A stretch of 64,000 nt of DNA from Micrasema longulum (Eukaryota > Arthropoda > Insecta > Trichoptera > Brachycentridae). Made by a program: the position numbers and the translations under genes. The stretch's first letter is position 1. Each line of letters starts with the position of its first letter. Under the pieces are notes generated by a model. That model was given only the letters and a program-made list of their open reading frames with translations. It was not told where the DNA came from and searched no databases. The stretch lies in the NCBI GenBank assembly GCA_022494885.1, contig JAGVSM010000212.1, positions 62,001 through 126,000 on the forward strand, read 5' to 3'. Of the stretch, positions 32,425 to 43,389 are shown piece after piece.

Positions 32425-32690
32425 TGTTGAATTAACTACCTGGTAAAATAAGAAGTATAAAATTGGAACACTATTTTCAGACGTTGCCTAGTAGAGGATT
32501 TGCTTCAGCCGGATGAATCTCACCCACATAATAAAGGTTTCAGCTCCTTTACTTCACAAAAGTCAAAAGATGGAAAAGTAGAAGAAATGTGGATATTTAA
32601 ACATGGGCAGAATGTAAATGTAAAGTAAATGCCTAGACTCCCATTCCCTTTCTCAATAATGTTTTCCCTCTCCATCGCAATAAATTTAAA
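32425..32690 (-). mobile_element. R-family copy, minus
   Basis: Starts at 'gttgaattaactacctggta', continues 'agacgttgcctagtagagga' and 'ggatgaatctcacccacata', to 'cctagactcccattcccttt'. Directly abuts the preceding copy. Confidence 0.8.
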
Positions 32691-33164
32691 AATCATAAGA
32701 ACTTCAAATCATAAATCAAAAAAAAATATTTAAAAAAAATTAAATAATAATAACCACTGAACTTCATTATTAGGCTTATAAACTAAGATTCCGAATTTTC
32801 CAAGCCCGCCAAACTTTGAAAATGTTTGTGTTTCAATTTTTTTATAAAAGCTATCTTTTTGCCATCTTTCAGCTGAAACAGTCGAACGCATTGTACTTGC
32901 GTGTTCTTTTGTGTTATGCAAATTTGATTAAAGGGTTTATTGGTCTTTTAATTTGCAGAAAAATAAATACAAAAATGGCGTAAGGTCAGTCGTGGCCGTG
33001 TCTATTTACGTATTAAATCTATGCTCGTTGGGGTCTCACATCATAAATATGTAGAAATCTATTGTTTCAATGCAGTTTATTGGTCTAATAACTCTGGGAA
33101 CGTTCCATGGACTGCATTTAATAATACTGCATTATGAACTTATGTATTATATTCACTACCATTG

Positions 33165-33300
33165 TCCGCCTCGTGGTAGTTGGTGACGTTTTAGGCTTTG
33201 ATGCATGTGGTCCTGGGATTCATTCCCAATGAAACCAATATTTATTGTTATTTTGTAGTTTTCCAATTGGATGAAAAGCAGGAAAGGAAAGAACACCGTC
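33165..33300 (+). mobile_element. tRNA-like SINE head, degraded
   Basis: 'gtccgcctcgtggtagttgg' and 'tcctgggattcattcccaat' are A-box and B-box-like; related to the SINE-G variant head. Confidence 0.5.
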
Positions 33301-33502
33301 AACCCCTCACATCCAATATCTCCTCAGAATTCGCCAATCACAAAACGTAATTAAGTCGTTTCTCTGATTCATACGAAATCAGACTTCTTCAATATATAAC
33401 AAGTAAAGGCTAAATATTTGATGGCTTAAAAAATCAAGAAATAAAAAAATTCTTAACGAAAATTTGAAACTGATTATTCACAGATGGCGCTTCAATAACT
33501 TA

Positions 33503-33830
33503 TTATAAAAAAATGGCATTTTGACGTTTATTTTCAATAAAAATTTGTCAAAACTTGGTTTGTGGAAACTTTAAACTATATTGATTGTAAAAAATACCAG
33601 AATGATATGATGCTTTTTGGAAAGTGGTGGACAAAACAAAAAATAAGACAATTTTTTTTTATTTTGTACACTATTTTGTTAAAAGGACTTAAATTATATT
33701 GTTATGATATTTTTTACAGTCTAGATAGTGTAAATTTTCTGCAAAACTTTTGTAAAAACTGCAAACCGCAGTTTTGTAAAATTTCCGTAGAAAATAAACG
33801 TAAAAATGCCATTTTCCAATAAAAATTATA
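33503..33830. mobile_element. Candidate MITE with ~26-bp TIRs
   Basis: 33510-33535 'aaaatggcattttgacgttt' plus attttc is the inverse of 33790-33815 with one mismatch. About 300 bp inside, no coding family (an 86-codon frame is open but unassigned). Target duplication not clear. Confidence 0.6.
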
Positions 33831-34599
33831 ACCTCTTTTTTAACCCACATTCACTATCCATTTCTTGTTAGCAATTTAATATTATGAGAACTTACTTATT
33901 GTCTTTAGTATAATTAACCGAGTAGCAGGCCAATCCTTTTTGACCGAAGGTTGTATTTATTTTTTTGCAGCATCAGGGTGGAGTATCTAGTAACTCTTGT
34001 ATTTGTAACGGAAGGCAGTTTACATGCGTATAGTAACAAAGCTTTAACATATGTACAGTTGCTTTATAAATTTTACATTAAGAATTTCGAATATACCAAG
34101 AGAGCTAGTTCTGATTAGGACTCTTAAGATAATTCTTATTAAAGCTTTTTGTGCAATTATTATTTGCCTGATCAGTGTGTCATTTGCACATCCCTATCCA
34201 ATTACCCCATATTCCAAAACTGAAGTTATTGCGAAATATAGTTTTACAAGTTCTTTTAGGCTTATTATATTTCTTTTAGTTTAAAAAAAGTAAATTGGCT
34301 TTTTCAATTTATTTTTAATATGTTCGATTATCCATCTTAAATTCCCATCTATATAAATTCTCGAATATTTAATTGAATCTACTCTGTCCAACGATTTACA
34401 AATACATTTTATATTCGGAATTAGGTAATTGTAATTACAGCTGTGAATAGTTAAGGAAAGATTTGGATCATAAATAGTTTTGTGATTCATTTTAAATTTT
34501 ATGTAATTTGTTTTCGAGGGATTTAGTGTTAGATAATTTGAGTCTTACCATTTTTTTGTTAAGTTCAAGTCATTTTCAGCCTTGCCAAATACAATATCC
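33831..34599. other. Unassigned DNA
   Basis: Two open frames of 77 and 69 codons on opposite strands; neither shows family features. Confidence 0.45.
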
Positions 34600-34705
34600 C
34601 ACGAGCTTCCTTGAGATGAGCCCATACCTAATCCAAGCTATGACAGGTCATAAGCCATGTTGATACCTCGACTTGCTTATTAAAGATTTTCGTATCTCTC
34701 TTAAA
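34600..34705 (-). mobile_element. R-family fragment
   Basis: 'gacaggtcataagccatgtt' and 'gatacctcgacttgc' in minus orientation. Confidence 0.6.
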
Positions 34706-34924
34706 ATATCCATATTTTCTTTATTTGTGAAAAAAATGGACTCAATTTGATATATCTCGTCAACTAGAGCAATACAAAATGTGACATACTTAGCGTTGCC
34801 AGCAACGGCGACTGACAATGCTAACTGGAATTTGGGTTTACAGTTGTCGGTTTTATCGACATACGGTTAAATGTAATATTCTGTATTAAAAAATACCTAA
34901 CTCAAAATCTTTTTAAATTTTATA

Positions 34925-35275
34925 CATTTAAACGAATGTGTGGAAAACTAATGAATAACAGGGTTATGAATGATAAAATCTGGCGAGGGTGTAAATCTGA
35001 GTCAGGTTTAATTGATATGATTAAGAAAGGGTCTCCGAGATGGTTGTCATTTAGAACGAACGGATGACGAAAGAATGGTAAAACAGGTATATATGGCTAA
35101 AACAAACGGTAACGTGGGACGAGAACGACCAAGGAAGATGTGGCATGATTAGATAAACCCAAATCTTAAGTCTTTAAAAGCAGACATAACCGAAGGGCAT
35201 GTTTGACAAGACGTATGAAAGAAAGAAGCTAAGATTGTATGCCATGACGCTGTAGCTGTCCATCTACAGCGTTAT
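34925..35275 (+). mobile_element. LINE-A copy 3, heavily degraded
   Basis: Reads KRMCGKLMNNRVMNDKIWRG then CKSESGLIDMIKKGSPRWL, after which frame shifts break the FGHVERM block; 'ggacgagaacgaccaaggaa' encodes a frame-shifted GRERPRK. Closest to copy 1 (shared CKSES and I/N residues). Lacks the terminal SAYP block. Confidence 0.8.
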
Positions 35276-35349
35276 TGAGGGGTTCCTATGATAAGGACGA
35301 TGCATTGGCCTATGTGCGTATATCTTCTTTACTCTCATTTGTTTTTTTT

Positions 35350-35530
35350 GCACACATTGCAACAGAGATGAATAACATTTTGAAAAGGGAAAAATGGATG
35401 TCTTGGAATTTACAGGACTTATGACCTGTCATTGGCTGAATTCAGTGGCCACTTTACACACTGTAACATTCACCATTCTGACCATATTTAAAAATCCGTA
35501 TTTTTTTGATTCTTCCATCCAAAAATACTT
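35350..35530 (+). mobile_element. R-family copy, plus
   Basis: 'attgcaacagagatgaataa', 'acaggacttatgacctgtca', 'ttggctgaattcagtggcca', 'cactttacacactgtaacat'; stops after 'gattcttccatcc'. Confidence 0.8.
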
Positions 35531-36163
35531 CCTCCACATATCTGAAACCGTTTTACAGACCGTGGGTCTTTCTATCGTTGTAAATCATTTGAAAACCAAT
35601 ATTTTTTTGTCAATAAACGAGCTCTTCTTTTAAAATTTTCACTTTCATGTATCGCAATTTCAATTGAATTTAACTCTACTACTTTCATTACCCCTTTCAT
35701 TTTGAGTTTGGCAAATTATATTGAGAGCCTTGATCGGATATTTATCTGATCATACGATGTCTTCCTTAGTCGTTCTTGTTTTACGTTAAGATTGATTTTC
35801 GCAATATTTATTTTTTTTCACATTATAAACAATTATAAAAAATAATCTGTCCTCACTTGGGTTTTACCCGTGCTGAGGACACTAAACAATATATGTATTT
35901 ATATATGTATTTTTTTGCATCCGAGAATATAGAAAAAGACTTTATATATAGAGAGAAATTACAAAATGTAAAGACAGTTTTAAACATTACGTGTTTATGT
36001 TTAAATTTCATTTCTGTACACCTTTATTATTTAAATTATAAAAAGCACAATAAAATAACAAAAACATAACTTAAACTATACGTTTGTGGAGCAGGTGATT
36101 CAATAATATATTTTTGTTTCTACCATATTTTCGTCATCCATTCGTCATCTCTCTCTCTCTCTC
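35531..36163. other. Unassigned AT-rich DNA
   Basis: Ends in a (CT)n run at 36,148-36,163. No supported gene. Confidence 0.5.
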
Positions 36164-36424
36164 ATTTCCTTTCCGCACCTAAAGGTGCATAGGGCACTGC
36201 ATTGGTTCACCAATTGCAGCAATTGCAGCGTATATTGATCATTTTTTGTTACATGAAGGTAAGATGATCAGTCTTACGCTTCAGGTGCCAGTCCAAGGAC
36301 TATGAAATATTCTAGTGTGAAAAACACCTTTTAAATAAATATTTCATTTTAATCATGTCGGGAATCGAACCCGAGACCTCTCGCATCGCAGGCAAACGCG
36401 CTGACCATTACACCACAAGGCTGA
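36164..36424 (-). mobile_element. SINE-G, near full length
   Basis: Complete on the minus strand: tail 'cctttccgcacctaaaggtg', 'gaaggtaagatgatcagtct', 'catgtcgggaatcgaacccg' (B box), 'gctgaccattacaccacaag' (A box). A small 'caattgcag' duplication sits in the tail. Confidence 0.9.
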
Positions 36425-36589
36425 ATTTGTCATCTTCATGACCTAAACATCTAAGTTTATCATAATTATACCTGTCTCTAATTTGCACACATTTTGAAAA
36501 ACAGTTTTATAAAAAGTATTGAAGGTATAATAATTTTTAAGAGTTTTGGATAAAAACTCATAAGGGCAAATGGAAATTAAACATTTATA

Positions 36590-36910
36590 TTTAAATTTAT
36601 TTCAACAGAGAGGGAAAAAGTTTTTGAGAAAGGAATATGGAAGTCTAGGCATTTACAGGGCTTATGACCTGTCATTGGCTGGTTTAAGTGGCCACTTGAC
36701 ACACTGTGTAACATTCACCATTCTGCCCATGTTTGAACATCCACATTTCCTCAACTCTTCCATCTGTTGACTTTTGTGAAGTAAATGAGCTGAAACCTTT
36801 ATCACGTGGGTGAGATCTCTGTTGAAATAAATTTAAATATTAACAACGCCCTAGGGAGGAAATCCAGCCAGTCTGCAAGCATTTGGACATAATCAAACAT
36901 TGTTAAACAT
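36590..36910 (+). mobile_element. R-family copy, plus then inverted terminus
   Basis: Well preserved: 'ggaagtctaggcatttacag', 'gacctgtcattggctggttt', 'ccatctgttgacttttgtga', 'cacgtgggtgagat', then the opposite terminus 'gaggaaatccagccagtctg' 'caagcatttggac'. Confidence 0.9.
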
Positions 36911-38229
36911 TTATACTAAAAAAAAAATATTATTGGTGTTTCAAAGTACGTTCAATTATATTATTGTATGGGAAAAGTCAAAATGAATATATGGCATTTT
37001 TTATTTTTAACTAGTATTGTATGAACATAACTTTCTCCTTCATATCATGAGCTAAAGTGACCCGCATCCCTGTTGCAAAATCGATAGTATTCATAAATAA
37101 TTTCTGGGTTATGCTTGTAAATAACTTGTTTGCGCGACATTTCAATTTATTTAAAAGCCAGTAAATGAATTTAAAAAATAAAGAAATTGTATTTCCTTTT
37201 GCCACTTAAATGAATAATTTTAATGATAACCTCACCAATCACAGGTGTTAATTATAAATAAAGTGGAAAACTGAATATAGTATTTATTTATCATAATTAA
37301 AATGCAGTTCCATCAAAAAATGTTAGTAGTAGCAGTAGTTTATAATTGAATTCACCCCATGTAGAGCCCAAAAATCACTTTTAAATATCATTTTTTAAAC
37401 CATCTATAAATATGAATTTATAAATTTATTTTTTGTTTCTTTATAAGATTTCTTTTATTTCCACGATGAAATTTACGTTTCAATTGATTGTGATTAAACC
37501 ATTTACTTTTTGTGAATTGTGAATTTTGTGAATCATTAAATTAAGAATTTCTTTCTTTAGAAATTGTGTATTCAATTATTAAATTAAATTAAGAATTATC
37601 CATTATATTAGGAGAAGTTGTACAAACTGAAAATCGCCTACCAACATTTGGATATGCACCGTTCATTATTTAAAATATCTCTAGGTTTAACAGTACATAT
37701 TTGTCAGTAAGTAATCTCTCCACGAAGCATGGTTAAAGATTAAACGGAGTCACAATAATTAGAGCGTGTTAATCCGGAAAAGATATAAATAAACTTCTTA
37801 AATGATCGCGAAAGTTTAGGCTTAGATCAAAAGTTAATCCGGGCTTTTCTGATTATAAAAACCACCGTATAATTTATTTTATTTTATTTGGGATTTTTAC
37901 AGCTATTTTACAACAATAAGAAGTATTTTTAAAGTTCGCTGTTAATTTAACAATACGTAATATAGAAGAGGATTTACATGTGCGCCGATTGTGTTCACGT
38001 GTGTGTATGTATGTGTGTGTGAATGTCTTTGTGAGGGTCCGTAAATAAAAATAAGTACTTATATTTAAAGGATAGAAGGCGTAGAGAGGAATTGGTAAGA
38101 AATTTGACTGTTGAATAAAACGTTAATACATTTGAAACCTTTAATAGATATTTTTTTAGTTATCAAAAATATTGTGATGCTCGATTTTTTTTTTTTAAAT
38201 TAAAAGAATTTTTAGACATTAATTCTGTA
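36911..38229. other. Unassigned AT-rich DNA (~1.3 kb)
   Basis: Contains a short GT-rich microsatellite at about 37,998-38,030. No gene. Confidence 0.5.
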
Positions 38230-38254
38230 CCTGTCTATTTTGATGTAATATTTT

Positions 38255-38312
38255 ACCTTTGTCTACCGGTTTCGAGACGTACCCTTCTCTTTGTCAGAAC
38301 ACCAATTAAACC
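38255..38312 (-). other. Hammerhead-like motif, minus strand
   Basis: Minus strand 'gtttaattggtgttctgaca' 'aagagaagggtacgtctcga' AACCGG. Same family as 40.44 kb but inverted. The core has CTGACAA in place of CTGANGA, so it is probably inactive. Confidence 0.35.
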
Positions 38313-38644
38313 TCTACACTACACACCTTCACCACAGTTGTTGCACAAAAATATAAAACCGACAAGACATGCATTTCAATAAGCACATGCACTGACTAGG
38401 ACAAACGTGCACTGATTAAATTATGAAAATATTATATGTTGTTTGAGAAAAAGTTTAAAAAGTAGAGGAGATAGAGGAGGTGAAGAGATTTAAACTCCTG
38501 TATTTTTAATAAAAATGCAGGTGTTAAAATCTTACATACAAAAAATAAAGCGGTAAAAGTAAATAATATGGAAATATTTCACATTAGAAAAGCGTTAAAA
38601 AATAATATTCCTTTGATCAATATAGAATATCAATATCAATAGAA

Positions 38645-38812
38645 TCGGGTTGTGGTCTCGTGGCTAGTGTCTCGGACTCACGGATCAAAGATCCGTGGTT
38701 CGAATCCCACCAACCCCTACTTGATTTCCATTTTCTAATAGTGAGTTATTTACAACTCGTTAAAAATGGTCCTCAAAATTAAATATTTGCGTAAATTATA
38801 AGTACGCGAATA
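38645..38812 (+). mobile_element. SINE-X copy
   Basis: 'cgggttgtggtctcgtggct' 'agtg', 'actcacggatcaaagatccg', 'tggttcgaatcccacc' (B box), 'ttctaatagtgagttattta' 'caactcg'. Confidence 0.85.
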
Positions 38813-38934
38813 TTTCTTTTTTTGAAAAAAAAAAAATTAAAATCAAACAACTTTTCAACATAGTCCGTTATACGATGTTTAGTTTAATAGTCTATTAAAA
38901 AATAAAAAAAATAAAAAACCACTAAATTTCCTCA

Positions 38935-39062
38935 TTGGAAACAAGGAACTAGAAGCCCAATCGTGCATTCGCTCTACGGCTGCAAGACGTGCTGGGATAT
39001 TTATTTATTGTACAGCGCCCTTGAGGTAATCTTTACAAAAATGGCGCAGTAAAAAGTACCCA
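38935..39062 (-). repeat. 'cagctacagagcgcat' family copy, minus
   Basis: 'caatcgtgcattcgctctac' 'ggctgcaagacgtgctggga', then 'acagcgcccttgaggtaatc' and 'aaaaatggcgcag', ending near (AAT)n. Shows that this family shares a 3' block with LINE-E. Confidence 0.7.
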
Positions 39063-39640
39063 ACTATAATAATAATGTCGGCTCATACGCGGCCGCCTAA
39101 AATTCTGAGAAAAATGGTGTTCAATATAACTCAACTTCGACGAGAGTGGCTCATCAGTCACTCGGCCTTTAACCGTCGACTTGTACCTAATGTTTTGCCT
39201 GCCGACCGCCGGTGCCGGCCCTGCGCGGCATACTTCCAGTAGTATTCAGGGCGAGTAATAAAATATCGTTACGAATTTAACCCGAAAAGATTTAACCGTT
39301 ACTTGTAACCACGAACTACTGTCGGCAGAAGATGCCGGTATCGATACTCGGGTCGATACAGCGCAGCGTCACGGCGGCTGACGAACGTGTGTTTTATGTC
39401 ACCAAATATCGAATGCGCTCAAGTCCGCCTCGCGTCGTTGTGTTTATGAATTATTTTTTTAAATTGTACATTTTATTGCGTACCACTTCAACATGGTGGT
39501 CTAATATTACAAAGGAGTTGGCGGCACAACATGTTCCCATTGTGACCATCCAGGACAGAAGATCCTTGCGGTTGCCTACAAGGAGGCTCAAGCCTCGAAG
39601 AACCGGGATCTAAGTAAGGACAAAGAGAAAAAAAAGTACA
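39063..39640. other. GC-richer segment, unassigned
   Basis: 39,110-39,430 is clearly richer in CpG than its flanks ('ccgaccgccggtgccggccc', 'gatacagcgcagcgtcacgg'). A 93-codon plus frame (39332-39613) covers part of it but matches no family I know. Could be a promoter, an exon, or an unrelated younger insertion. Confidence 0.35.
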
Positions 39641-40202
39641 ATAACAACAGCGTAAAATACGCACAATATGTACAATAAAGGATTTTGAGTATTATTCAAT
39701 TAAAATCTATAACCTACTTCCACAATTTATTAAAACAATAAGTGATGAGAAAATGTTCAAAAAGTCTATAAAAAAAGGATAATAGAGCTAGGTAGAAGTA
39801 AAAATGATTGTCTCACTCACAAATGTATAGTTTATGTTATGTTTTTCTTCTTTCGTTGTGCGTTTTGTAATATAAATAATATAGATGTACATAAATTAAT
39901 TATAAACATAAATACGTAGTGTTTAAAGTTATCTGAACATTTTGTTAATTATCTCCTATATTATTAAGTCTTTTTTGTTCATTCTGAAATGTAAAAATAT
40001 TTCTAAGTGTCCTTGGCACGAGTAACCCCAGTGAGATCATATTATTTTTATTATTAATCATAGTTTATAATGAAAAAAAATATGAAATAATAAATTTAAC
40101 AAATAAAGTATCCAAAATAATAGGCCAAAAATAGTTTTCTATATATTACTAAATACATTGGAAAAACTTTTTTTTTTAAATAAAAGAAATATTAGCGTTA
40201 TT
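39641..40202. other. Unassigned AT-rich DNA
   Basis: No supported feature; a LINE-tail-like AT-rich composition only. Confidence 0.45.
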
Positions 40203-40362
40203 ATAATTTACCCAAATATTTCAATTTTTGGTGACCATTTTCAACGAGTTGTAAATAACTCACTATTGGAAAATGGAAATCAAGTTGGGGTAGAGTAAAG
40301 TTCAAGCCTCGGACCGCTGATCCGTGAGTCCACGACACTAGCCACGGGACCACAACCCGGTT
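40203..40362 (-). mobile_element. SINE-X copy, minus
   Basis: Inverted relative to 38.65 kb: 'gagttgtaaataactcacta' 'ttggaaaatgg' and 'gctgatccgtgagtccacga' 'cactagccacgg'. Confidence 0.85.
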
Positions 40363-40429
40363 GTGTTGTACTTGTGTAGGACTACTTCGCATCTAAACAT
40401 TATTATACTTATTTAAAAAGTGGGGTATG

Positions 40430-40492
40430 CCTGTTGGTTTAATTGGTGTCCTGACGAAGAGACGGGTACTTTTCGAAACGGTGGATACAGAA
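40430..40492 (+). other. Hammerhead-like motif, plus strand
   Basis: 'gtttaattggtgtcctgacg' 'aagagacgggtacttttcga' AACGGTGG. The CTGACGA and GAAAC blocks of a hammerhead core are both present; helix II is weak. Confidence 0.4.
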
Positions 40493-41008
40493 AAGTTGGT
40501 AAGTGGTTTTATACAAATATTCAACAACATTTAGTAAAATGTTTGACTAAAAAGTTAATGCTTTAAATATTAATAATATTTTATTTCCATCGCGCTTAAA
40601 AAAAACGGTCGATTTAGTTAAACGCTCCAACCGAGTGGATAGTGAACATTTGTTGTTCAAGCGAAATTAAAAATTATTCCCTTTGGCATAATTGTATTAT
40701 TGCCGCGCAGAGCCTAAACTGACGTAACCCACATTTTGTCGTTTTCGAGATATTTATTGATTCGTAATCAGCATTTAATTTAATAAGCCATAAGTGTATC
40801 GAACTCTTCTATGACAACTGGAAGGTTGTAAACTAAATATCTACCCATGTAGTAACATCAAATTTTTAGCCCATAAATGATTAAAATACTAACTAAAACA
40901 CATTTTATAAAAAATAAAAATAGTTGGATATTTTTACAGGTAAAAATAAACGCTAGGTATTTTTTAAATATTTAATATTGTAATTTAATAAAAATAAGTA
41001 TTTAAAAA
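40493..41008. other. Unassigned DNA
   Basis: No supported feature. Confidence 0.5.
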
Positions 41009-41306
41009 AAAATATGTATTTCGATTCAAATTACTTATACTCAAAATAAGTATTTGCTATCAGTTCTCACTAAAAACTAACTAAAACGCAGTAAACCTTA
41101 TGAAATACTGCAATTTAGTCTCTAATAATTACTAAAAATGACTAAAAGAAACTTTAAAAAATGTGTATTTTAATTCAAACTGCTTATACTCAAAATAAGT
41201 ATTTGCCATCAGTTCTCCCTAAAAACTCACTAAAACGCAGTAAACCCTATGAAATACTGCAGTTTAGTCTGTAATAATGACTAAAAATGACTAAATGAAA
41301 CTTTTT
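41009..41306 (+). repeat. Two-copy tandem repeat, period 149 bp
   Basis: 'caaaataagtatttgctatc' at 41042 recurs at 41191; 'aaaacgcagtaaaccttatg' and 'aatgactaaaagaaac' recur at the same spacing. About 90 percent identical by eye, AT-rich, non-coding. Confidence 0.9.
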
Positions 41307-41837
41307 AAAGTGCTAGGTTTGAAAACTGCATTTTAATTGATGTGAATTTGGATTTTTTTCCCTTTTTTGAATGACTAATGTGACACGCTTTTTTCACACA
41401 ATTAATCGTCATCATAATAACCTTACGACGAAATTGTTTTGACGTTTCATCAATATCATTGCCATTTGATTGTTTGAAAAGTTTTTGGCGTTTTTCTTGA
41501 AAGCGGATTTTTCGAGTTACGGCGGTTCAGGGATTGCTCGGCAGTATTGTCGTCCTTCTTACATAATTTAGCATGCATTATGGCAACGTCCTACATTACT
41601 TCCATTATGGAAATTACCTTCGTCTGCCCTTTTTACATCAGCTTTATTCTAGCGCACCTTTCCCCGTCCAACTCGGGTGAAAATTAATTAGTGAGTAATT
41701 TCGTGACTTTTGCCAAAGTAAAGGTGACATTATCATCATCATTATTTTAATTATCATCATCAGCATTTGTACCGCAACTTCAGTGTATCTGGATCAATTT
41801 AACACTTCAGGTGCCATTTTGAGAATAATGAAATAAA
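41307..41837. other. Unassigned DNA
   Basis: Only a weak SINE-G-like word set at 41,760-41,830 ('gtgtatctggatcaatttaa', 'cacttcaggtgcca'). Confidence 0.4.
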
Positions 41838-42550
41838 CAGTATTTTGAGTTTGTCCAAATTTTTGTAGACAAGGACTGGATTCAACTCCCCGGGGAGCTG
41901 TTTATATTAACATATTACAACAGAGATGAATAACATTTAAGATAAGGTAATATAGAAGTCTAGGCATCTACAGGGCTTATGACCTGTCAATTAATTAATT
42001 AATTATGGATAACTTATACAGCGCCATTTTCGTAATAAAATACCTCAAGGGCGCTTTACATGCTGATTCTATTGTTAAGTAAATTTAATTGAAGCTTTTA
42101 AATTTGTAATTTAATTAAAATAATTTATTTTGTTGTCACGTGCTACGGATTTATTCAAATGATTTAGAGAACAAGTGGGTTTTAAGTTTTTTCCGAAACA
42201 TCACTTCACTTTCACAGCCTCGCACCTCTGCTGGGAGAGCATTCCATGCCATAGGGCCTGCGACCGCAAATGCGCGTTCACCAAATTTAGTGCGCTGTTT
42301 GCGTAGAGGTATAATAACAATGACTGGTTTAAGTGGCCACTTTAAACACTGTGTAACAATCATCATTCTGCCTATGTTTGAACATCAATATTCCTTCAAT
42401 TCTTTCATCTGTTGATGTTTGTGAAGTTAAAGAGCTGAAACCTTTATTTATGCGGGTGAGATTCATCTAATCGAATTATTTCACCCACATACTAGGCAAC
42501 GCCTGAAAATGTTATTTTTTCAATTTCTATACTTCTTCGTGGACCAGGTA
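41838..42550 (+). mobile_element. R-family plus arm, interrupted by LINE-E
   Basis: Starts 'tattttgagtttgtccaaat', 'gactggattcaactccccgg', 'cagggcttatgacctgtca', then LINE-E (42001-42325), then 'tgactggtttaagtggccac', 'ttcatctgttgatgtttgtg', 'aggcaacgcctgaaaatg' and 'cttcgtggaccaggt'. Converges with a minus arm. Confidence 0.9.
41990..42325 (-). mobile_element. LINE-E copy 2 nested in the R copy
   Basis: Minus-strand copy of the same C-terminal domain: VIIPLRKQRTKFGERAFAVA, GPMAWNALPAEVRGCESEVM, FRKKLKTHLFSKSFE and stop at 42151-42153, differing from copy 1 at only a few residues. The 3' UTR ('gcgcccttgaggtatttta' complement) and an (ATTA)n tail lie at the left edge. It splits the R word 'gacctgtcattgg' between 'gacctgtca' and 'atgactgg'. 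Confidence 0.9.
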
Positions 42551-42735
42551 ATTTAAGATGAAAGAATTGAAGGAATACAGATGTTCAAATATAGGCAAAA
42601 TGGTGAATGTTACACAGTGTGTAAAGTGGCCACTTAAACCAGCCATTGATAGGTCATAAGCCCTGTAGATGCCTAGACTTCTATATTACCTTCTCTTAAA
42701 TGTTTTTCATCTCTGTTGTAATATGTTAATAATGA
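42551..42735 (-). mobile_element. R-family minus arm
   Basis: 'atgaaagaattgaaggaata', 'cacagtgtgtaaagtggcca', 'aggtcataagccctgtagat', ending 'ctgttgtaatatgttaata'. Forms the inverted partner of 42.33-42.42 kb. Confidence 0.85.
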
Positions 42736-42951
42736 AATATTTTATAGGTAGTCGAAAACGCTCGTCGAAGGTTCTGGTTCTATTTCACACACATACCTGT
42801 ATAACTCATCCTCCGGATGCAGATAAATTAAATAGCTCATATTAAGTCAATCAAATTTTGACATTGCAATTGTATTACGAATACAATATAGCCGTGGTTT
42901 GCTTTATATACGTGTGAACAAACTAAAGGGAGTCTCATAACCTACTTGAAT

Positions 42952-43389
42952 TTATTTTTCTATTAAAACACATACTACAGGTGAATCTTGGGGGTTTTTT
43001 CTTTTCAATGTAAAATATGGACGCGAAGGTTCCGTGTGGAACACAACATCCGACAAATGCCCGCCTTGGCTTTGGTGGCAAACGTTTACCCTTTGCACGG
43101 AATTTTCGATCTCAGTTTGACATAATTGTGGATGAATTTCGTCGATAACTCGTCGAGTTTTCGCTTTCAGTCCCGGTATTGTCAGTGGATTATTTGCATG
43201 TACTTTATTCTTCAGAAACCCCCAAAGAAAAAAGTCCAGAAGTATCAGATCACATAATCTCAGTGGCCAGTTAACGTCCTGGAAATTTCGTTGGCAAATA
43301 ACTGCGTTGTTTTTGCCGCAGTGTCTCTGGTAATTTTGGTGGTAATTTTTCTGAATTTCTATGCTTTGCTCGACTGAAAAACCCTGCAT
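42952..43389 (-). pseudogene. Mariner-like transposase with internal deletion
   Basis: A 145-codon open frame. Residues 1-20 (MQGFSVEQSIEIQKNYHQN) match the N-terminal DNA-binding helix of mariner-type transposases. From about residue 40 it jumps to the C-terminal catalytic part: NFQDVNWPLRLCDLILLDFF and LWGFLKNKVHANNP, where the D in LLDFFLWG corresponds to the third acidic residue of the DDE/D triad. It ends with ENSVQRVNVCHQSQGGHLSD and VVFH. Normal family length is about 340-350 residues, so roughly 200 residues, including the first two catalytic acids, are missing. The frame remains open across the join. It cannot be an active transposase; it might still bind DNA. TIRs were not located. 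Confidence 0.8.

Noticed and set aside
33562..33822. 86-codon plus-strand ORF as a gene
   Set aside because: Lies wholly inside a candidate MITE and has low-complexity composition.
42140..42415. 91-codon plus-strand ORF
   Set aside because: Antisense to LINE-E copy 2 and then runs into R-family sequence; a chance fusion.
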